DNA from: a bacterium
GTDB taxonomy: Bacteria > UBA10199 > JAIBAG01
Direction: 5' to 3'
Length of the DNA stretch: 64,000 nucleotides
NCBI GenBank assembly: GCA_019695305.1
Contig: JAIBAG010000001.1
Coordinates: 260,108-324,107, forward strand
The notes under the pieces are model-generated. The model ran no database searches and was not told where the DNA came from. It saw only the letters and a program-made list of their open reading frames with translations. The stretch's first letter is position 1, and each line of letters begins with the position of its first letter. The translations under genes and the position numbers were made by a program. Below are positions 26,973 to 35,494 of this stretch, piece after piece.

Positions 26973-29285
26973 TTAACGGGCCGAAAATGATGAGGTATTT
27001 TGGATGAAATCGCGCTTTTGCGGATTGGGAATAATGGATGCCATTTGTGTGGCTTCGGCTTTTGTGAGTGTAGCCGGAGATTTTGAAAAATAATGGTCGC
27101 TGGCCTCGGCCACACCATAAACGTTTACTCCCCATTCAATAATATTGGTATAAATCTCAAACATTCTTTCTTTTGTAAGCTCTTGTTCCATAGCGTAAGT
27201 GATCATGGCTTCTTGTATCTTGCGTGATAAAGTTCTTTCGCCGCTTAAGAAAAGATTTTTGGCGAGTTGCTGGGTAATGGTGGAACCACCGCGCACATAA
27301 CCTTGCGCTCCCACATTCCTTACAATAGCCTGGCGTATGGCCTCTAAATTAAAACCGCTGTGGCTAAAAAAATTGATATCTTCAGCTTTTAAAATAGCTT
27401 GGCGGGTTTCGCTTCCCAAATCATTTAAAGGTACAAAATTGGGATTGCTGGGAGATACATCCATCTGGCGCACCACAACTCCTTTTTGTTTGGCCGAGTA
27501 CATAAAATCGTATTTTAAATTCTTCACACTTAAATTGGCCGGTTCTTGGAGGAGTGCATAGTTGTTAATACGGATGCCCGGTTCAAAGCGTGTTGCTTCG
27601 GGATGATGTGAATCGGCATAAAAAACTGTATCAAAACCAATAGTGCCCGCTACCTGTGTGCCTTTTAATTTTGGAATCAAATCTGCTGGTAATGCATCAA
27701 GCACGTCTTGAATAGATGAATCGGCCAGCGAGAGATGTAAATCAACTATTTTGGATGTGTTATGAACAATACGCCCTGTAGCATTTACCCATACATTGTT
27801 GCGACCTACCGCTACATTAGTAAAGGAGATGGAATTTTCATCTCTATCCCATGTAATGGTGCCTCTTAACGATAAATCGGGAATCATCACAGGACGAGAC
27901 GCTAAGCCAGGGTGCTGAATGCGTACGCCGGTAATGGTCATGTCGGTATCCACACTCATCAACGATAAACTTTCAACATTCCATTTAAGAGAGCCATTAA
28001 GAGTGCTTTCGGGTGTAATTTGAATAAAGGAAGGTAAGATATATTTTAGTTTCCCAAGCGGCAGACTATCCAAACTTGTGGTGAATAGTGAGTCGAGTAA
28101 TTTGGCTGGTGGTGCTTCTTCGGTTGTTTTTGCTACAGAGACATTATCATATTTATACACATCGGGACGAAATTCGATTTGGTTATTATTGCCAGCCCAA
28201 GCGGTAATATAAGCAATGTGAACAGGGATAGGAGTTTTAAGACTAGCCACTTTGGGAGTATCACTTTTAAGTGTTTCTTCGATAGCATATTCGTCCCACT
28301 GTGGATTATCGCTTAAGAGATACTGGGCTAACACGAAGGGTTTTTCAAGACGGATACAACCCGAGCTAAAATTGCGCGATGGATAATTAAAAAAATCTTT
28401 ATCGGGAGTATCGTGCAGATACACATCGTTATTATTGGGGAACATAAATTTAATATGTCCCAATGGGTTTAAATCGCCCGGGCCTTGCACTAATAAATAC
28501 GGAAAATTTTCCGTGCTTACATTTTGCCAGTCTACCGATGAAGGATCGACAGGAATCAGATTCCCATTTTCGTCTTCGTCTTTGTTGTAAACCTTATAGT
28601 CATTTTTGTTTAAAAAATCGGGGTCTTTTTGAATGAGAGGTAATTTGTCTTTAACGGCAATCGATGCAGGAACGCGCCATTCGGGGTTTAAAATAAGATG
28701 CGTGATGGATGAATCAAGTGTTGGGGAAGGACGTTCGTTGCGGCCCGCCACAACTTTCATGGTGAGCACCACGTTTCCGTTATCCACCACCTGAAGGCGA
28801 TAATCGGGAATATTGACCAAAATATAACGACCCGAAAGTTTGGATGATAAAGTACGGATGCGGTCCAGATTATACTGAGCTTTGGAAATCTGTTCGTCCA
28901 GGCTTGTGTTAAGAGCCCCCAAACTTTCGGGCCCTAAAATACCGTTATCGTAAATACCGTGGCGGCGTTGAAACTGGATCAGGGCTTCCACAGTTTCTTT
29001 ATCGAAAGTATCGCTTTTGCTGTCGGCGGCATCTGGGCTTAAATCACCACTGAGAACCAGGCGTTTACGTAGAAGTGACACTCGCGAATCCTTTTTTCCT
29101 GGTTTTAAGTCTTTTCCGGAAGGAATTTGGGGCGTTTCCTGATTGCTTTTCTTAATAATTTCAATAGCTTGCTCGAGAGCCTCTGCAGACCCCGTTTGGT
29201 AGAGTGGGGTGTTATAGTCGTAGGCAAAGCCTTTCGAAATAGTACCCAGAAAAAGTACTAATATAATGACGCTAATTTTGCGCAT
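26973..29285 (-). CDS. L,D-transpeptidase / AsmA-like / GT51 transglycosylase fusion
   Basis: A 770-residue secreted peptidoglycan enzyme with a signal peptide at 1-21. Residues 62-128 form a PG_binding_1 domain (VSLLRKRLVLSG, FQRRHGIYDNGILG). Residues 152-330 form a YkuD L,D-transpeptidase with H291 (LHDTP) and catalytic C310 (SSGCIRL). Residues 395-600 are a beta-rich AsmA/DUF-like region (LRGTITWDRD, VNATGRIV). Residues 608-760 form a GT51 glycosyltransferase with E635 (KAEDINFFSHSG), GGSTITQQLAKN (666-677), RKIQEA and ERMFEIYTNIIEWG. GT51 polymerises lipid II and YkuD makes 3-3 cross-links or attaches proteins, so one chain could do both. There is no penicillin-binding transpeptidase domain. 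Confidence 0.9.
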   Translation of the reverse strand: MRKISVIILVLFLGTISKGFAYDYNTPLYQTGSAEALEQAIEIIKKSNQETPQIPSGKDLKPGKKDSRVSLLRKRLVLSGDLSPDAADSKSDTFDKETVEALIQFQRRHGIYDNGILGPESLGALNTSLDEQISKAQYNLDRIRTLSSKLSGRYILVNIPDYRLQVVDNGNVVLTMKVVAGRNERPSPTLDSSITHLILNPEWRVPASIAVKDKLPLIQKDPDFLNKNDYKVYNKDEDENGNLIPVDPSSVDWQNVSTENFPYLLVQGPGDLNPLGHIKFMFPNNNDVYLHDTPDKDFFNYPSRNFSSGCIRLEKPFVLAQYLLSDNPQWDEYAIEETLKSDTPKVASLKTPIPVHIAYITAWAGNNNQIEFRPDVYKYDNVSVAKTTEEAPPAKLLDSLFTTSLDSLPLGKLKYILPSFIQITPESTLNGSLKWNVESLSLMSVDTDMTITGVRIQHPGLASRPVMIPDLSLRGTITWDRDENSISFTNVAVGRNNVWVNATGRIVHNTSKIVDLHLSLADSSIQDVLDALPADLIPKLKGTQVAGTIGFDTVFYADSHHPEATRFEPGIRINNYALLQEPANLSVKNLKYDFMYSAKQKGVVVRQMDVSPSNPNFVPLNDLGSETRQAILKAEDINFFSHSGFNLEAIRQAIVRNVGAQGYVRGGSTITQQLAKNLFLSGERTLSRKIQEAMITYAMEQELTKERMFEIYTNIIEWGVNVYGVAEASDHYFSKSPATLTKAEATQMASIIPNPQKRDFIQNTSSFSAR

Positions 29286-29442
29286 GTCAGATATTAGACC
29301 TCTAAAAAAAAGAAATGAAAAGCAAAAATTTGGATGCTTGTTTTGTTATGATATTTGCGTTTGTATAGCTTGGTGCCAGGAAATATTGTATTGTCTATCA
29401 TCCCAAAGTTAATTTTTATCAAAAAATTCCAGAAAGGTTTTT

Positions 29443-29640
29443 ATGAGAAATTTAATATTGGCCTTTTGTTTATTTGTTTCAGTCTTGATTATCCCTTTTA
29501 AATTATGGGCTACACCAAGTTGTGCGGATGCTCCCCAGCCAGACGGCACAATATGGCGCACCTGTGTGGATGATAATGGTATTACATACTGTGAATCGTG
29601 CAGTAACGGTGTATGCAGCCGTGTTAGCTGTAGTAGTTAA
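29443..29640 (+). CDS. Small Cys-rich secreted peptide
   Basis: A 65-residue protein with a signal peptide (to about LWA, residue 23) and a 42-residue mature part holding six cysteines (PSCADAPQ, RTCVDD, TYCESC, GVCSRVSC). The spacing suggests disulfides. GAAAGG lies 6 nt before the ATG. The length, signal and Cys spacing support a real gene, with function unknown. Confidence 0.6.
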   Translation: MRNLILAFCLFVSVLIIPFKLWATPSCADAPQPDGTIWRTCVDDNGITYCESCSNGVCSRVSCSS

Positions 29641-29667
29641 AACCTCGGGTGTACGTTTTGTGATAAT

Positions 29668-29690
29668 TTCAAGTTTCAAGAGTTGACCCC
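29668..29690 (-). repeat. Dispersed 23-bp repeat, copy 1
   Basis: Read on the minus strand this is GGGGTCAACTCTTGAAACTT plus GAA. It matches 42172-42194 on the plus strand at 22 of 23 positions. Its GGGGTCA end resembles the larger inverted repeat at 30582-30653. Confidence 0.6.
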
Positions 29691-29721
29691 GATTACAAAA
29701 TAAGGGTTGAGAGAGTGTCGC

Positions 29722-30546
29722 ATGGAAGAATCACTTAAAATTTTAATTATTTGTTTATCAGCTTTTTGGATTTTGTACGCACCCATTTTAGCTTTTATTT
29801 TATACCGTAAAAAAATTTTTAATCGTTGGTCTTTATTGGCGGGTGTCGTCAGTTTATTTTTACTGGTTAGTAAACTGTTTTTAGTTTTTCCCAAAAGGTC
29901 GTCTCACTTGTTAATTTTAGCATTGGATGATGTTTTGTGGCCTTGTGTTTTGGTTATAGACATGTGTTTTGTTTTTTGTTTGATTGCTGGCTGGTTTCGC
30001 GTGGATAAGCTTAAAAAGCTTCTCAGGGGACTTGTTTTTTCATCACTTGTAATTTTTGTGCTTATCAATGCCGCTTTAATTTTTCTTATGATAAGTTTTA
30101 ATGATTCTTTATTCCTTGGTCATTGGAAAAGGTACCGGTACCCACGTTTTGCAATTGAAACCAAAGATACACAATGGATAGTGAGTGTACACAATATTGG
30201 AGAGCCATTTGGTTTTGGTTCTCAGGTTATTCATGTTTATTATCGTGCCAACCGCTTTTTGGCGTGGCCACATTTTTTAATTAATACTACCATATCCGAC
30301 GACGGCAGATTGGGCCATGTGGCAGGGAAGTGGGTGGGTGATTATCGTTATGTGTTGGCATTTAGCGGTGAAGAACAATCGGTAATCATTTGGGAAATTG
30401 ATGTAACAGGGACACCTGTTGCAAAACAAATTTTTGAAAGTGCCTGTGGTTATAAAACGCGTGAAAATGTTGATTGTATTCTGAGCTGCGATGGCAGCAG
30501 TGCTAATCTTGAAGCGTGTTATAGTGAAATTACAAAAATAGAGTAA
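29722..30546 (+). CDS. Membrane protein with C-terminal extracytoplasmic domain, unknown
   Basis: The ATG at 29722 gives 274 residues: four hydrophobic helices in the first 130 residues, then a soluble C-terminal domain of about 140 residues (RYPRFAIETKDTQWIVSVH to SANLEACYSEITK) containing four Cys. It is likely an inner-membrane protein with a periplasmic beta-rich domain. Nothing in the neighbourhood hints at a function. The dispersed 23-bp repeat lies just upstream. Confidence 0.7.
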   Translation: MEESLKILIICLSAFWILYAPILAFILYRKKIFNRWSLLAGVVSLFLLVSKLFLVFPKRSSHLLILALDDVLWPCVLVIDMCFVFCLIAGWFRVDKLKKLLRGLVFSSLVIFVLINAALIFLMISFNDSLFLGHWKRYRYPRFAIETKDTQWIVSVHNIGEPFGFGSQVIHVYYRANRFLAWPHFLINTTISDDGRLGHVAGKWVGDYRYVLAFSGEEQSVIIWEIDVTGTPVAKQIFESACGYKTRENVDCILSCDGSSANLEACYSEITKIE

Positions 30547-30581
30547 GTTTTTGTAATTTTGTAAGCCTTGTGCCAATCAAT

Positions 30582-30653
30582 GGGGTCAGGATGCGTCATC
30601 ATACTAGTTCTGGTGTATTCTATTTCGCTTGTATGATGACGCATCCTGACCCC
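30582..30653. repeat. Perfect 23-bp inverted repeat (REP/RAYT-like palindrome)
   Basis: Arms 30582-30604 and 30631-30653 are perfect 23-nt reverse complements that start GGGGTCAGGATGCGTCATCA and enclose a 26-nt loop. Palindromes beginning GGGGTCAGG are typical companions of REP-associated (IS200-like Y1) transposases. No transposase is present, so this would be a stand-alone, trans-mobilised copy. It could also form a strong hairpin between genes 29722 and 30722. Confidence 0.75.
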
Positions 30654-30721
30654 AAGGGTTGCGATGGATGACATATTAAGCAACTTTTTCATAGATAAGC
30701 CGATACCCCCCTGGGTTTTTT

Positions 30722-31573
30722 ATGGGCAAGGTTCAATTAACAACAATGGAAATTCCTGCGCGGGTTGATGCCGCTGGTCATGTACTATGGCCTGCCGAAC
30801 GGGCGCATGTGGTTTCTGTTACCACCACAATCGACAAGTTGGCCGTGGTGGATATCAATGCCAAAAGAGCCTATTTAAAAGAAAAAGGTTTTACAGGCGC
30901 CGAGCTACAAGGCAAGCTGAATGGTATTTTTGCCAATCCTTTAGGGGGAAGTGCCGACGAAGTATTAGCCATGGCCGATTTTGCCTCGGCTCAGGTGGTT
31001 GCAGGGGGTATGTATTTTGGTGAAGGTGGTAGCCCGGTAGCCCGTTGGACAGATGCTTTTTTATTTTTTAAACCCGGTGCTCAGCAAGGCAGAGTGATTG
31101 CCCCCACCAATGATCACTACACATCCGGTGGATATTTAATGTTTGATATGGCCGGTCATGCATCGTTAATAAGAAAAAATGATTTTAAATACGAGGCTTC
31201 ATCTCACCAAGTGTGCCAACAAGCTCAATGCACCAGCATAGAAGATTATCGGCTTATTGTGCAGAGCAATGTTATTTTGGTGGCTGATGGTAAAGAGGAC
31301 AAAAACCCCGACCCCCGTGAAGCTACCCGCAGTGCCTTGGTGGCCAATATAGATGGCAGTGTATCAATTGTAGCAACCGGCACACCTATTACTCTGGCGC
31401 AATTTGGCGACTTACTGGTTAAAATGGGCGCCCTCCATGCTGTTAATTTAGATGGTGGCCCGTCACTTCAAATGGCGCAAAGAAAAGCGGATGGAACTAT
31501 TGAAAAACTGATAGGCTGGAGCGCAAATAAATCCCCCAATAAAATGCCCTCACTGTTTATTGTGAACCAATAA
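30722..31573 (+). CDS. Phosphodiester glycosidase (NAGPA/DUF2233) family protein
   Basis: A 283-residue protein without a signal peptide. The family signature is near the end: HAVNLDGGPSLQM, matching the NLDGGxS motif of N-acetylglucosamine-1-phosphodiester alpha-N-acetylglucosaminidase domains. Earlier segments (VVAGGMYFG, GYLMFDMAGHASL, ATRSALVANIDG) match the strand order of that fold. It would cleave a sugar-phosphodiester bond, with the substrate unknown. It starts at ATG 30722 just after TTTTT, without a clear ribosome binding site. Confidence 0.75.
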   Translation: MGKVQLTTMEIPARVDAAGHVLWPAERAHVVSVTTTIDKLAVVDINAKRAYLKEKGFTGAELQGKLNGIFANPLGGSADEVLAMADFASAQVVAGGMYFGEGGSPVARWTDAFLFFKPGAQQGRVIAPTNDHYTSGGYLMFDMAGHASLIRKNDFKYEASSHQVCQQAQCTSIEDYRLIVQSNVILVADGKEDKNPDPREATRSALVANIDGSVSIVATGTPITLAQFGDLLVKMGALHAVNLDGGPSLQMAQRKADGTIEKLIGWSANKSPNKMPSLFIVNQ

Positions 31574-31593
31574 AGACAGGGGCGTTGTTGCCA

Positions 31594-31636
31594 GAAACCT
31601 TCAGGTTGCCTTCCAAAATCTAATCGTGTAAGTGAT
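31594..31636 (+). repeat. 43-bp repeat upstream of tRNA-Gly, copy 1
   Basis: GAAACCTTCAGGTTGCCTTC through GTGTAAGTGAT recurs at 40820-40861 with a few substitutions and one deletion. Both copies precede tRNA-Gly sequence, so the right end of the island preserves a duplicated pre-tRNA flank. Confidence 0.7.
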
Positions 31637-31664
31637 GATTCGTTGTACTTATGCGGAAGTAGCT

Positions 31665-31694
31665 TCCGCCAAAGGCGGACCAGCCTCTGGCTGG
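31665..31694. repeat. Two adjacent short palindromes
   Basis: TCCGCCAAAGGCGGA (31665-31679) is followed immediately by CCAGCCTCTGGCTGG (31680-31694). The first shares arms with the hairpin at 1027-1041. Another palindrome, CCCGAT-AA-ATCGGG, lies near 31755. Confidence 0.55.
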
Positions 31695-31797
31695 CAGTTG
31701 GTTGCACAATCGAGTAAAAAGTACTAATTTTGATTTACGTACCAATGCGGGAACCCCGATAAATCGGGATAACCCGTCTTTTAGATTTTAGTAATGT

Positions 31798-31870
31798 GCG
31801 GGAATAGCTCAGTTGGTAGAGCACAAGCTTCCCAAGCTGAGGGTCGCGAGTTCGAGCCTCGTTTCCCGCT
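31798..31870 (+). tRNA. tRNA-Gly (anticodon CCC)
   Basis: A 73-nt cloverleaf. The acceptor is GCGGGAA/TTCCCGC, the D arm is AGCTCAGTTGGTAGAGC, the anticodon loop is TTCCCAA with CCC at positions 34-36, and the T arm GTTCGAGCC is standard. The discriminator base is T and CCA is not encoded. It is the insertion landmark for the integrative element that follows, and pieces of it recur at 40925 and 42280. Confidence 0.95.
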
Positions 31871-31883
31871 CAAAGAATTTCAG

Positions 31884-31914
31884 GCACTTAGCTTAACTGT
31901 TGAGTGCTTTTTTT
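31884..31914 (+). terminator. Terminator after tRNA-Gly
   Basis: GCACT (31884-31888) pairs with AGTGC (31903-31907), followed by seven T. An inverted copy of this whole post-tRNA segment lies at about 42203-42290. Confidence 0.6.
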
Positions 31915-31928
31915 CTTTTTACAGCCAT

Positions 31929-31949
31929 TTATGGGTGAATTTTGGGTGC
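31929..31949 (+). other. Left attachment repeat of the integrative element
   Basis: A 21-bp sequence, TTATGGGTGAATTTTGGGTG plus C, lies 12 nt from the integrase stop codon. It is identical at 40781-40801, just past the last gene of the element, and inverted at 42203-42223. Such a pair bounding an integrase module is the expected attL/attR core. Confidence 0.75.
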
Positions 31950-31960
31950 AGTCGGTTTTT

Positions 31961-33073
31961 TTAAGCTTGTTGACGACGTTTTTCGCTAAGATCAATGACG
32001 TTATTTTTCCCGCCATGAACAGCGACTAGTTCTGTCCGTAAGACCAGTGACTCCGGTGATAGATGAGCGTAGCGTTCAGTCGTGCTGATATCGCTATGTC
32101 CCATCAATTTTTGGAGATCATAAAGGTTCCCACCTTTCATCATGAAATGAGAGGCGAACGAGTGTCGTAAGTCGTGGAATCGAATTCTTTTTACCTCTGC
32201 TTCTCTTAAGTCTTTTTCAAAACGATCCCGCTTGAAGTTTTTGGGGTCTAAGACCCGGCCATTTAATACAAATACTAGGCCTTGCTTCTGATCGGACCGC
32301 TCATAATGAGCCTTAAGTTCTGGCATTAGGGAAGAATTAATACCCACGTATCTTATTTTTCGTCCTTTGGTAGTCTCGCGTATCTGCTTTGATACATCGC
32401 AGTAGCTCCGCGAAATGGTGATCCGTTGATTTTTAAAATCAACTCGATCCCATTGTAGAGCGGCAATCTCGCCCCAACGCATGCCCGTATTAATAGCCAA
32501 AAGATAAAGAAGGTAAATCCATCGTTTATCCTTTTGGTGTTTTACTTCGGCATATGTGAGGAACTGATCTGCTTCTTCATAGCTCAGATAATCGTAGCTC
32601 GCATCTTCTTCAGGAAAAAGACCGACTAAAGAAACCGGATTAACCAATAAGTGCCTCTTTTTTACAAAGTAGTTTAAAAGAGCTCTTAAAGTTTGGAGAT
32701 ACCGATTTACCGTGGCTTTCTTAATTCCCGTAGAGAGGAGTTGAGCAATATAGCCCTCCACTTTGTAAGGGCTTACTTTCCCAAGCTCCACATCGCCAAA
32801 ATAAGGCTTAAAGGAGTTATCAATCATCCTTCGGTCATATTCGGCACATCGTGGAGACTTACGAGTCTGGGCATGATTTTCAAGCCAGATACGGCACGCC
32901 TCGAAAAAGGTTATCTTTGCCTGATAACCATACTGATGGAGGGTGTGTTGCTGGTCTAGCCACTGTTGAGCATCGTATTTACGATCAAAACAGCGGCTGA
33001 TTCTGTGACGGTTTTTATAAAGGACTGCCTTATAGACAGCACCCTTTTTAAGCCTGATGACTTCAATGGCCAT
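31961..33073 (-). CDS. int: Tyrosine recombinase / phage-type integrase
   Basis: The ATG at 33073 (MAIEVIRLKKG, preceded by AGGAAAGGAACC) gives 370 residues. An N-terminal arm and SAM-like core-binding domain (about 60-150) are followed by the catalytic domain with R (TGMRWGEIAALQW), H-x-x-R (HDLRHSFASHF), a second H (MGHSDISTTE) and nucleophile Y (RYAHL). It inserts and excises the element at the 21-bp core. It overlaps xis by 11 nt, so the two are coupled. Confidence 0.95.
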   Translation of the reverse strand: MAIEVIRLKKGAVYKAVLYKNRHRISRCFDRKYDAQQWLDQQHTLHQYGYQAKITFFEACRIWLENHAQTRKSPRCAEYDRRMIDNSFKPYFGDVELGKVSPYKVEGYIAQLLSTGIKKATVNRYLQTLRALLNYFVKKRHLLVNPVSLVGLFPEEDASYDYLSYEEADQFLTYAEVKHQKDKRWIYLLYLLAINTGMRWGEIAALQWDRVDFKNQRITISRSYCDVSKQIRETTKGRKIRYVGINSSLMPELKAHYERSDQKQGLVFVLNGRVLDPKNFKRDRFEKDLREAEVKRIRFHDLRHSFASHFMMKGGNLYDLQKLMGHSDISTTERYAHLSPESLVLRTELVAVHGGKNNVIDLSEKRRQQA

Positions 33074-33284
33074 AATGGTTCCTTTCCTCAATCCATTTCT
33101 GGATTTCGGAAGGATCAAACCGCACGAGGTTCCCGACTTTCTTGAAAGGAATCTGCCGTTTATAGACCCAGTCCCGGAGAGTGCTCACGGAAACTGAGAG
33201 CATAGCGGCAGTTTTGTTTATATCCCATAATGGATTATCAAAGAGCATTGCTGCTGGTTGCTGGTTATTCCTCAGTTTCTTCAT
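33063..33284 (-). CDS. xis: Excisionase-like MerR-type helix-turn-helix protein
   Basis: The ATG at 33284, with GGAG 7 nt upstream, gives 73 residues. The AlpA/HTH_17 pattern is clear: WDINKTAAMLSVSVSTLRDWVYKRQIPFKKVGNLVRFDPSEIQKWI. Such proteins direct integrase toward excision and may regulate int. It overlaps both the primase gene (20 nt) and int (11 nt). Confidence 0.9.
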   Translation of the reverse strand: MKKLRNNQQPAAMLFDNPLWDINKTAAMLSVSVSTLRDWVYKRQIPFKKVGNLVRFDPSEIQKWIEERNHYGH

Positions 33285-35094
33285 TTGCAAGCTCCTTTTC
33301 GTCCCAAGAATTCTGGTTTTCTGGTTCTTCCTCTATAAAAGGAACTAGGAAACCAGTATTACCAGAATAAAAGTACGGCTTCCCTTTTTTCCCTTCACCT
33401 ATTCGTATCACTTTGTTTTCTTGAACCAATTTTCTAAGCGCCTTTTGGCGAACAGGCCGTTTGCCTTCAATATTTTGATGTATCTCTGTTTCTGGTATTG
33501 GTTCTGTTAGAGGATAAAGGAATTCTAAAATTGCTCTTTCCATCCGCTTTAGTTCTTCTTCCTCTCGAGTACCTGCTAAAGAGGTTATTTTAGTAATAGG
33601 ATCGAAACTTAATATAGTTTCTGGAATATCGTTTCCGTCTCGTTGTATTGTGGCGATAGTACGGTATTCCTCCGTTCTATTAAGACAAATGATAGTGTCT
33701 ACCCCTCCCGTCAAAGCTGTGGAACCTAGGGCCATATCAATACCTTTTCCCTCTCCTTTTTTTGCATGATGAAGGAGCATGACATGAGCGCCAACCTCCC
33801 TCGCAATACCTAATAAAGGGTCAAGTCCGGAAACTGTTTGAGAATAATCATTAAGGTCTTTAATTTTAGTTATTCTTGCCAGGGTATCTACAATAATGAG
33901 TGCGGGTTTTTTTGTTTCAGCAATAGCACGTAACTGAATTATACAATCACTGGGAGCCATTCCAATAAACGCTAAAATATTCTCATCCTCTAGGGCACCC
34001 ATAGCCTTAAAATGATTTTTAAAATCCGCTCTACGTTCCTCTAAAGCTAAGTATATTACAGAACCTCGCTGGACTTTTCGGCCCAAGCAATCTTTGCCTC
34101 TGGCCACTGCCAGAGCTATTTGACGTGAAAGCGTAGATTTACCAGTTTTTGGTTTTGCTACAATTAAAGAGAGCCCACCTTTTGGTAATAACCCTTCAAT
34201 TAAGTAATCGAATACTTCCTCCGGTTCGGCCATTAGTTCTTTGAGGGAGGTAAGTTTTATAAGATTTGGTGTCGGGAGCACCCCTTTTACTTTTGGGTAT
34301 CTATTGCAAAGACCTACTACCAGATTTTTTAATTCCTTTTGATCGAAACCAACCTCATGAGCATGAGGCTGTAAAAGATTTATTATTTCTTCTGGCGTAT
34401 ACCCATCATGGTTGAGTCTCCCCGCGAGCTTTGTAAATGTCTCGTTCCGATTGCCTTCACCTAAATTGTTTAGGGCATCAACAATCCAACTTTTTGAATG
34501 AGTATCTTGTTTTACATCGTCGCCATGAGATTCAATCCAGGGAGGTAAAGGGGCGAGTGAAATGTCTTCAGGCTGGTGGCATATCTCCCACTCGTATGAT
34601 TTCCCGGTCACATGCGTACTGGGAGGAGCCACAATGTAACCACCATCAGCTCTGATATCGATCCCTTTACCTAGTTCACCAGCGTTAGTTTTAATTTTTC
34701 TTACTGGATACTGGAATAGAATATGTCTACCACCACCTCCCGTAAGGCTTTCCACAGTTTCCGGTAATTTTCCGTGCTTCCTTTCAAGTTCAAGAAGATT
34801 GGTATCTCCTCCATGCCTCGGATCAATATCAATAACTACTAAGCCGGATTTTGCGCCTGTGCATATTCCAATGTTTGCGTCTGGACAAGCATTCCACCAT
34901 TTTTCAATTTGATCTGGTTCCGTAGTGGCATCATTAAACCCGTGTGTGGTTCGAGGATGCTTGCCTACGCTTTTACATTCTTTATTCCCACATGAACATC
35001 CGCCTCCATTTTGCGGGTTATGAAGTGGAAAAACAGGCCATCCTCTTTTTTGATATTCAAGTGCAGCTGCGAGCTTTTTGTTTTCCGTTTTCAT
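33265..35094 (-). CDS. Bifunctional primase-polymerase / RepA-like AAA ATPase
   Basis: A 609-residue replication protein. Residues 1-175 form a Prim-Pol domain with the typical Cys cluster (CSCGNKECKSVGKHP), the VVIDIDPRHGG catalytic acid motif and GIDIRADGGYIVAPPS. Residues 295-480 form a RecA-fold RepA/AAA_25 ATPase with Walker A AKPKTGKST, IYLALEE and PALIIVDTLARI. A C-terminal winged helix may follow (PIPETEIHQNIEGKRPVRQKAL). It probably starts replication of the excised element. It overlaps the upstream HTH gene as TAATG. Confidence 0.93.
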   Translation of the reverse strand: MKTENKKLAAALEYQKRGWPVFPLHNPQNGGGCSCGNKECKSVGKHPRTTHGFNDATTEPDQIEKWWNACPDANIGICTGAKSGLVVIDIDPRHGGDTNLLELERKHGKLPETVESLTGGGGRHILFQYPVRKIKTNAGELGKGIDIRADGGYIVAPPSTHVTGKSYEWEICHQPEDISLAPLPPWIESHGDDVKQDTHSKSWIVDALNNLGEGNRNETFTKLAGRLNHDGYTPEEIINLLQPHAHEVGFDQKELKNLVVGLCNRYPKVKGVLPTPNLIKLTSLKELMAEPEEVFDYLIEGLLPKGGLSLIVAKPKTGKSTLSRQIALAVARGKDCLGRKVQRGSVIYLALEERRADFKNHFKAMGALEDENILAFIGMAPSDCIIQLRAIAETKKPALIIVDTLARITKIKDLNDYSQTVSGLDPLLGIAREVGAHVMLLHHAKKGEGKGIDMALGSTALTGGVDTIICLNRTEEYRTIATIQRDGNDIPETILSFDPITKITSLAGTREEEELKRMERAILEFLYPLTEPIPETEIHQNIEGKRPVRQKALRKLVQENKVIRIGEGKKGKPYFYSGNTGFLVPFIEEEPENQNSWDEKELANEETEE

Positions 35095-35405
35095 TAAAAC
35101 CCACCGTTCTTTTTGAAAAGTTCGTCTTCTGCTAGGTCGTAGCGATCGTCGCCGGGGCTTCCTTCATTAATCCTAGCTAAAAGAGTCTCCTCTCGCTGTG
35201 CCTCCAACAAATTCTTAGATGAGAGGCCTAATACAGCCCCAAGGCGAATCACGCGTGGATCATTTTTTTGAATGGGCAGTGCGCCATGAATGAGCTTGCT
35301 GAGGGTGTTTGGATGAATACCGGCTTGGAGAGCGATCTTATACTGGGGACTGGGGTGTAGTCTAAGAACACGGATCACACTACGAGATAATTTGTAAGTT
35401 TTCAT
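35094..35405 (-). CDS. Helix-turn-helix regulator (XRE-like)
   Basis: A 103-residue protein with an HTH near residues 20-65 (YKIALQAGIHPNTLSKLIHGALPI...RVIRLGAVLGLSSKNLL), followed by an acidic tail. It is coupled to the primase gene by a one-base TAATG overlap, which suggests it controls copy number or replication gene expression. Confidence 0.8.
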   Translation of the reverse strand: MKTYKLSRSVIRVLRLHPSPQYKIALQAGIHPNTLSKLIHGALPIQKNDPRVIRLGAVLGLSSKNLLEAQREETLLARINEGSPGDDRYDLAEDELFKKNGGF

Positions 35406-35494
35406 GCCACCACCATAAGGATAGTGGCACCATGATGCAATATAAGTTATTGATTTTTATGACTTTATTCTAGGAAATACTTATATAATTTTTC

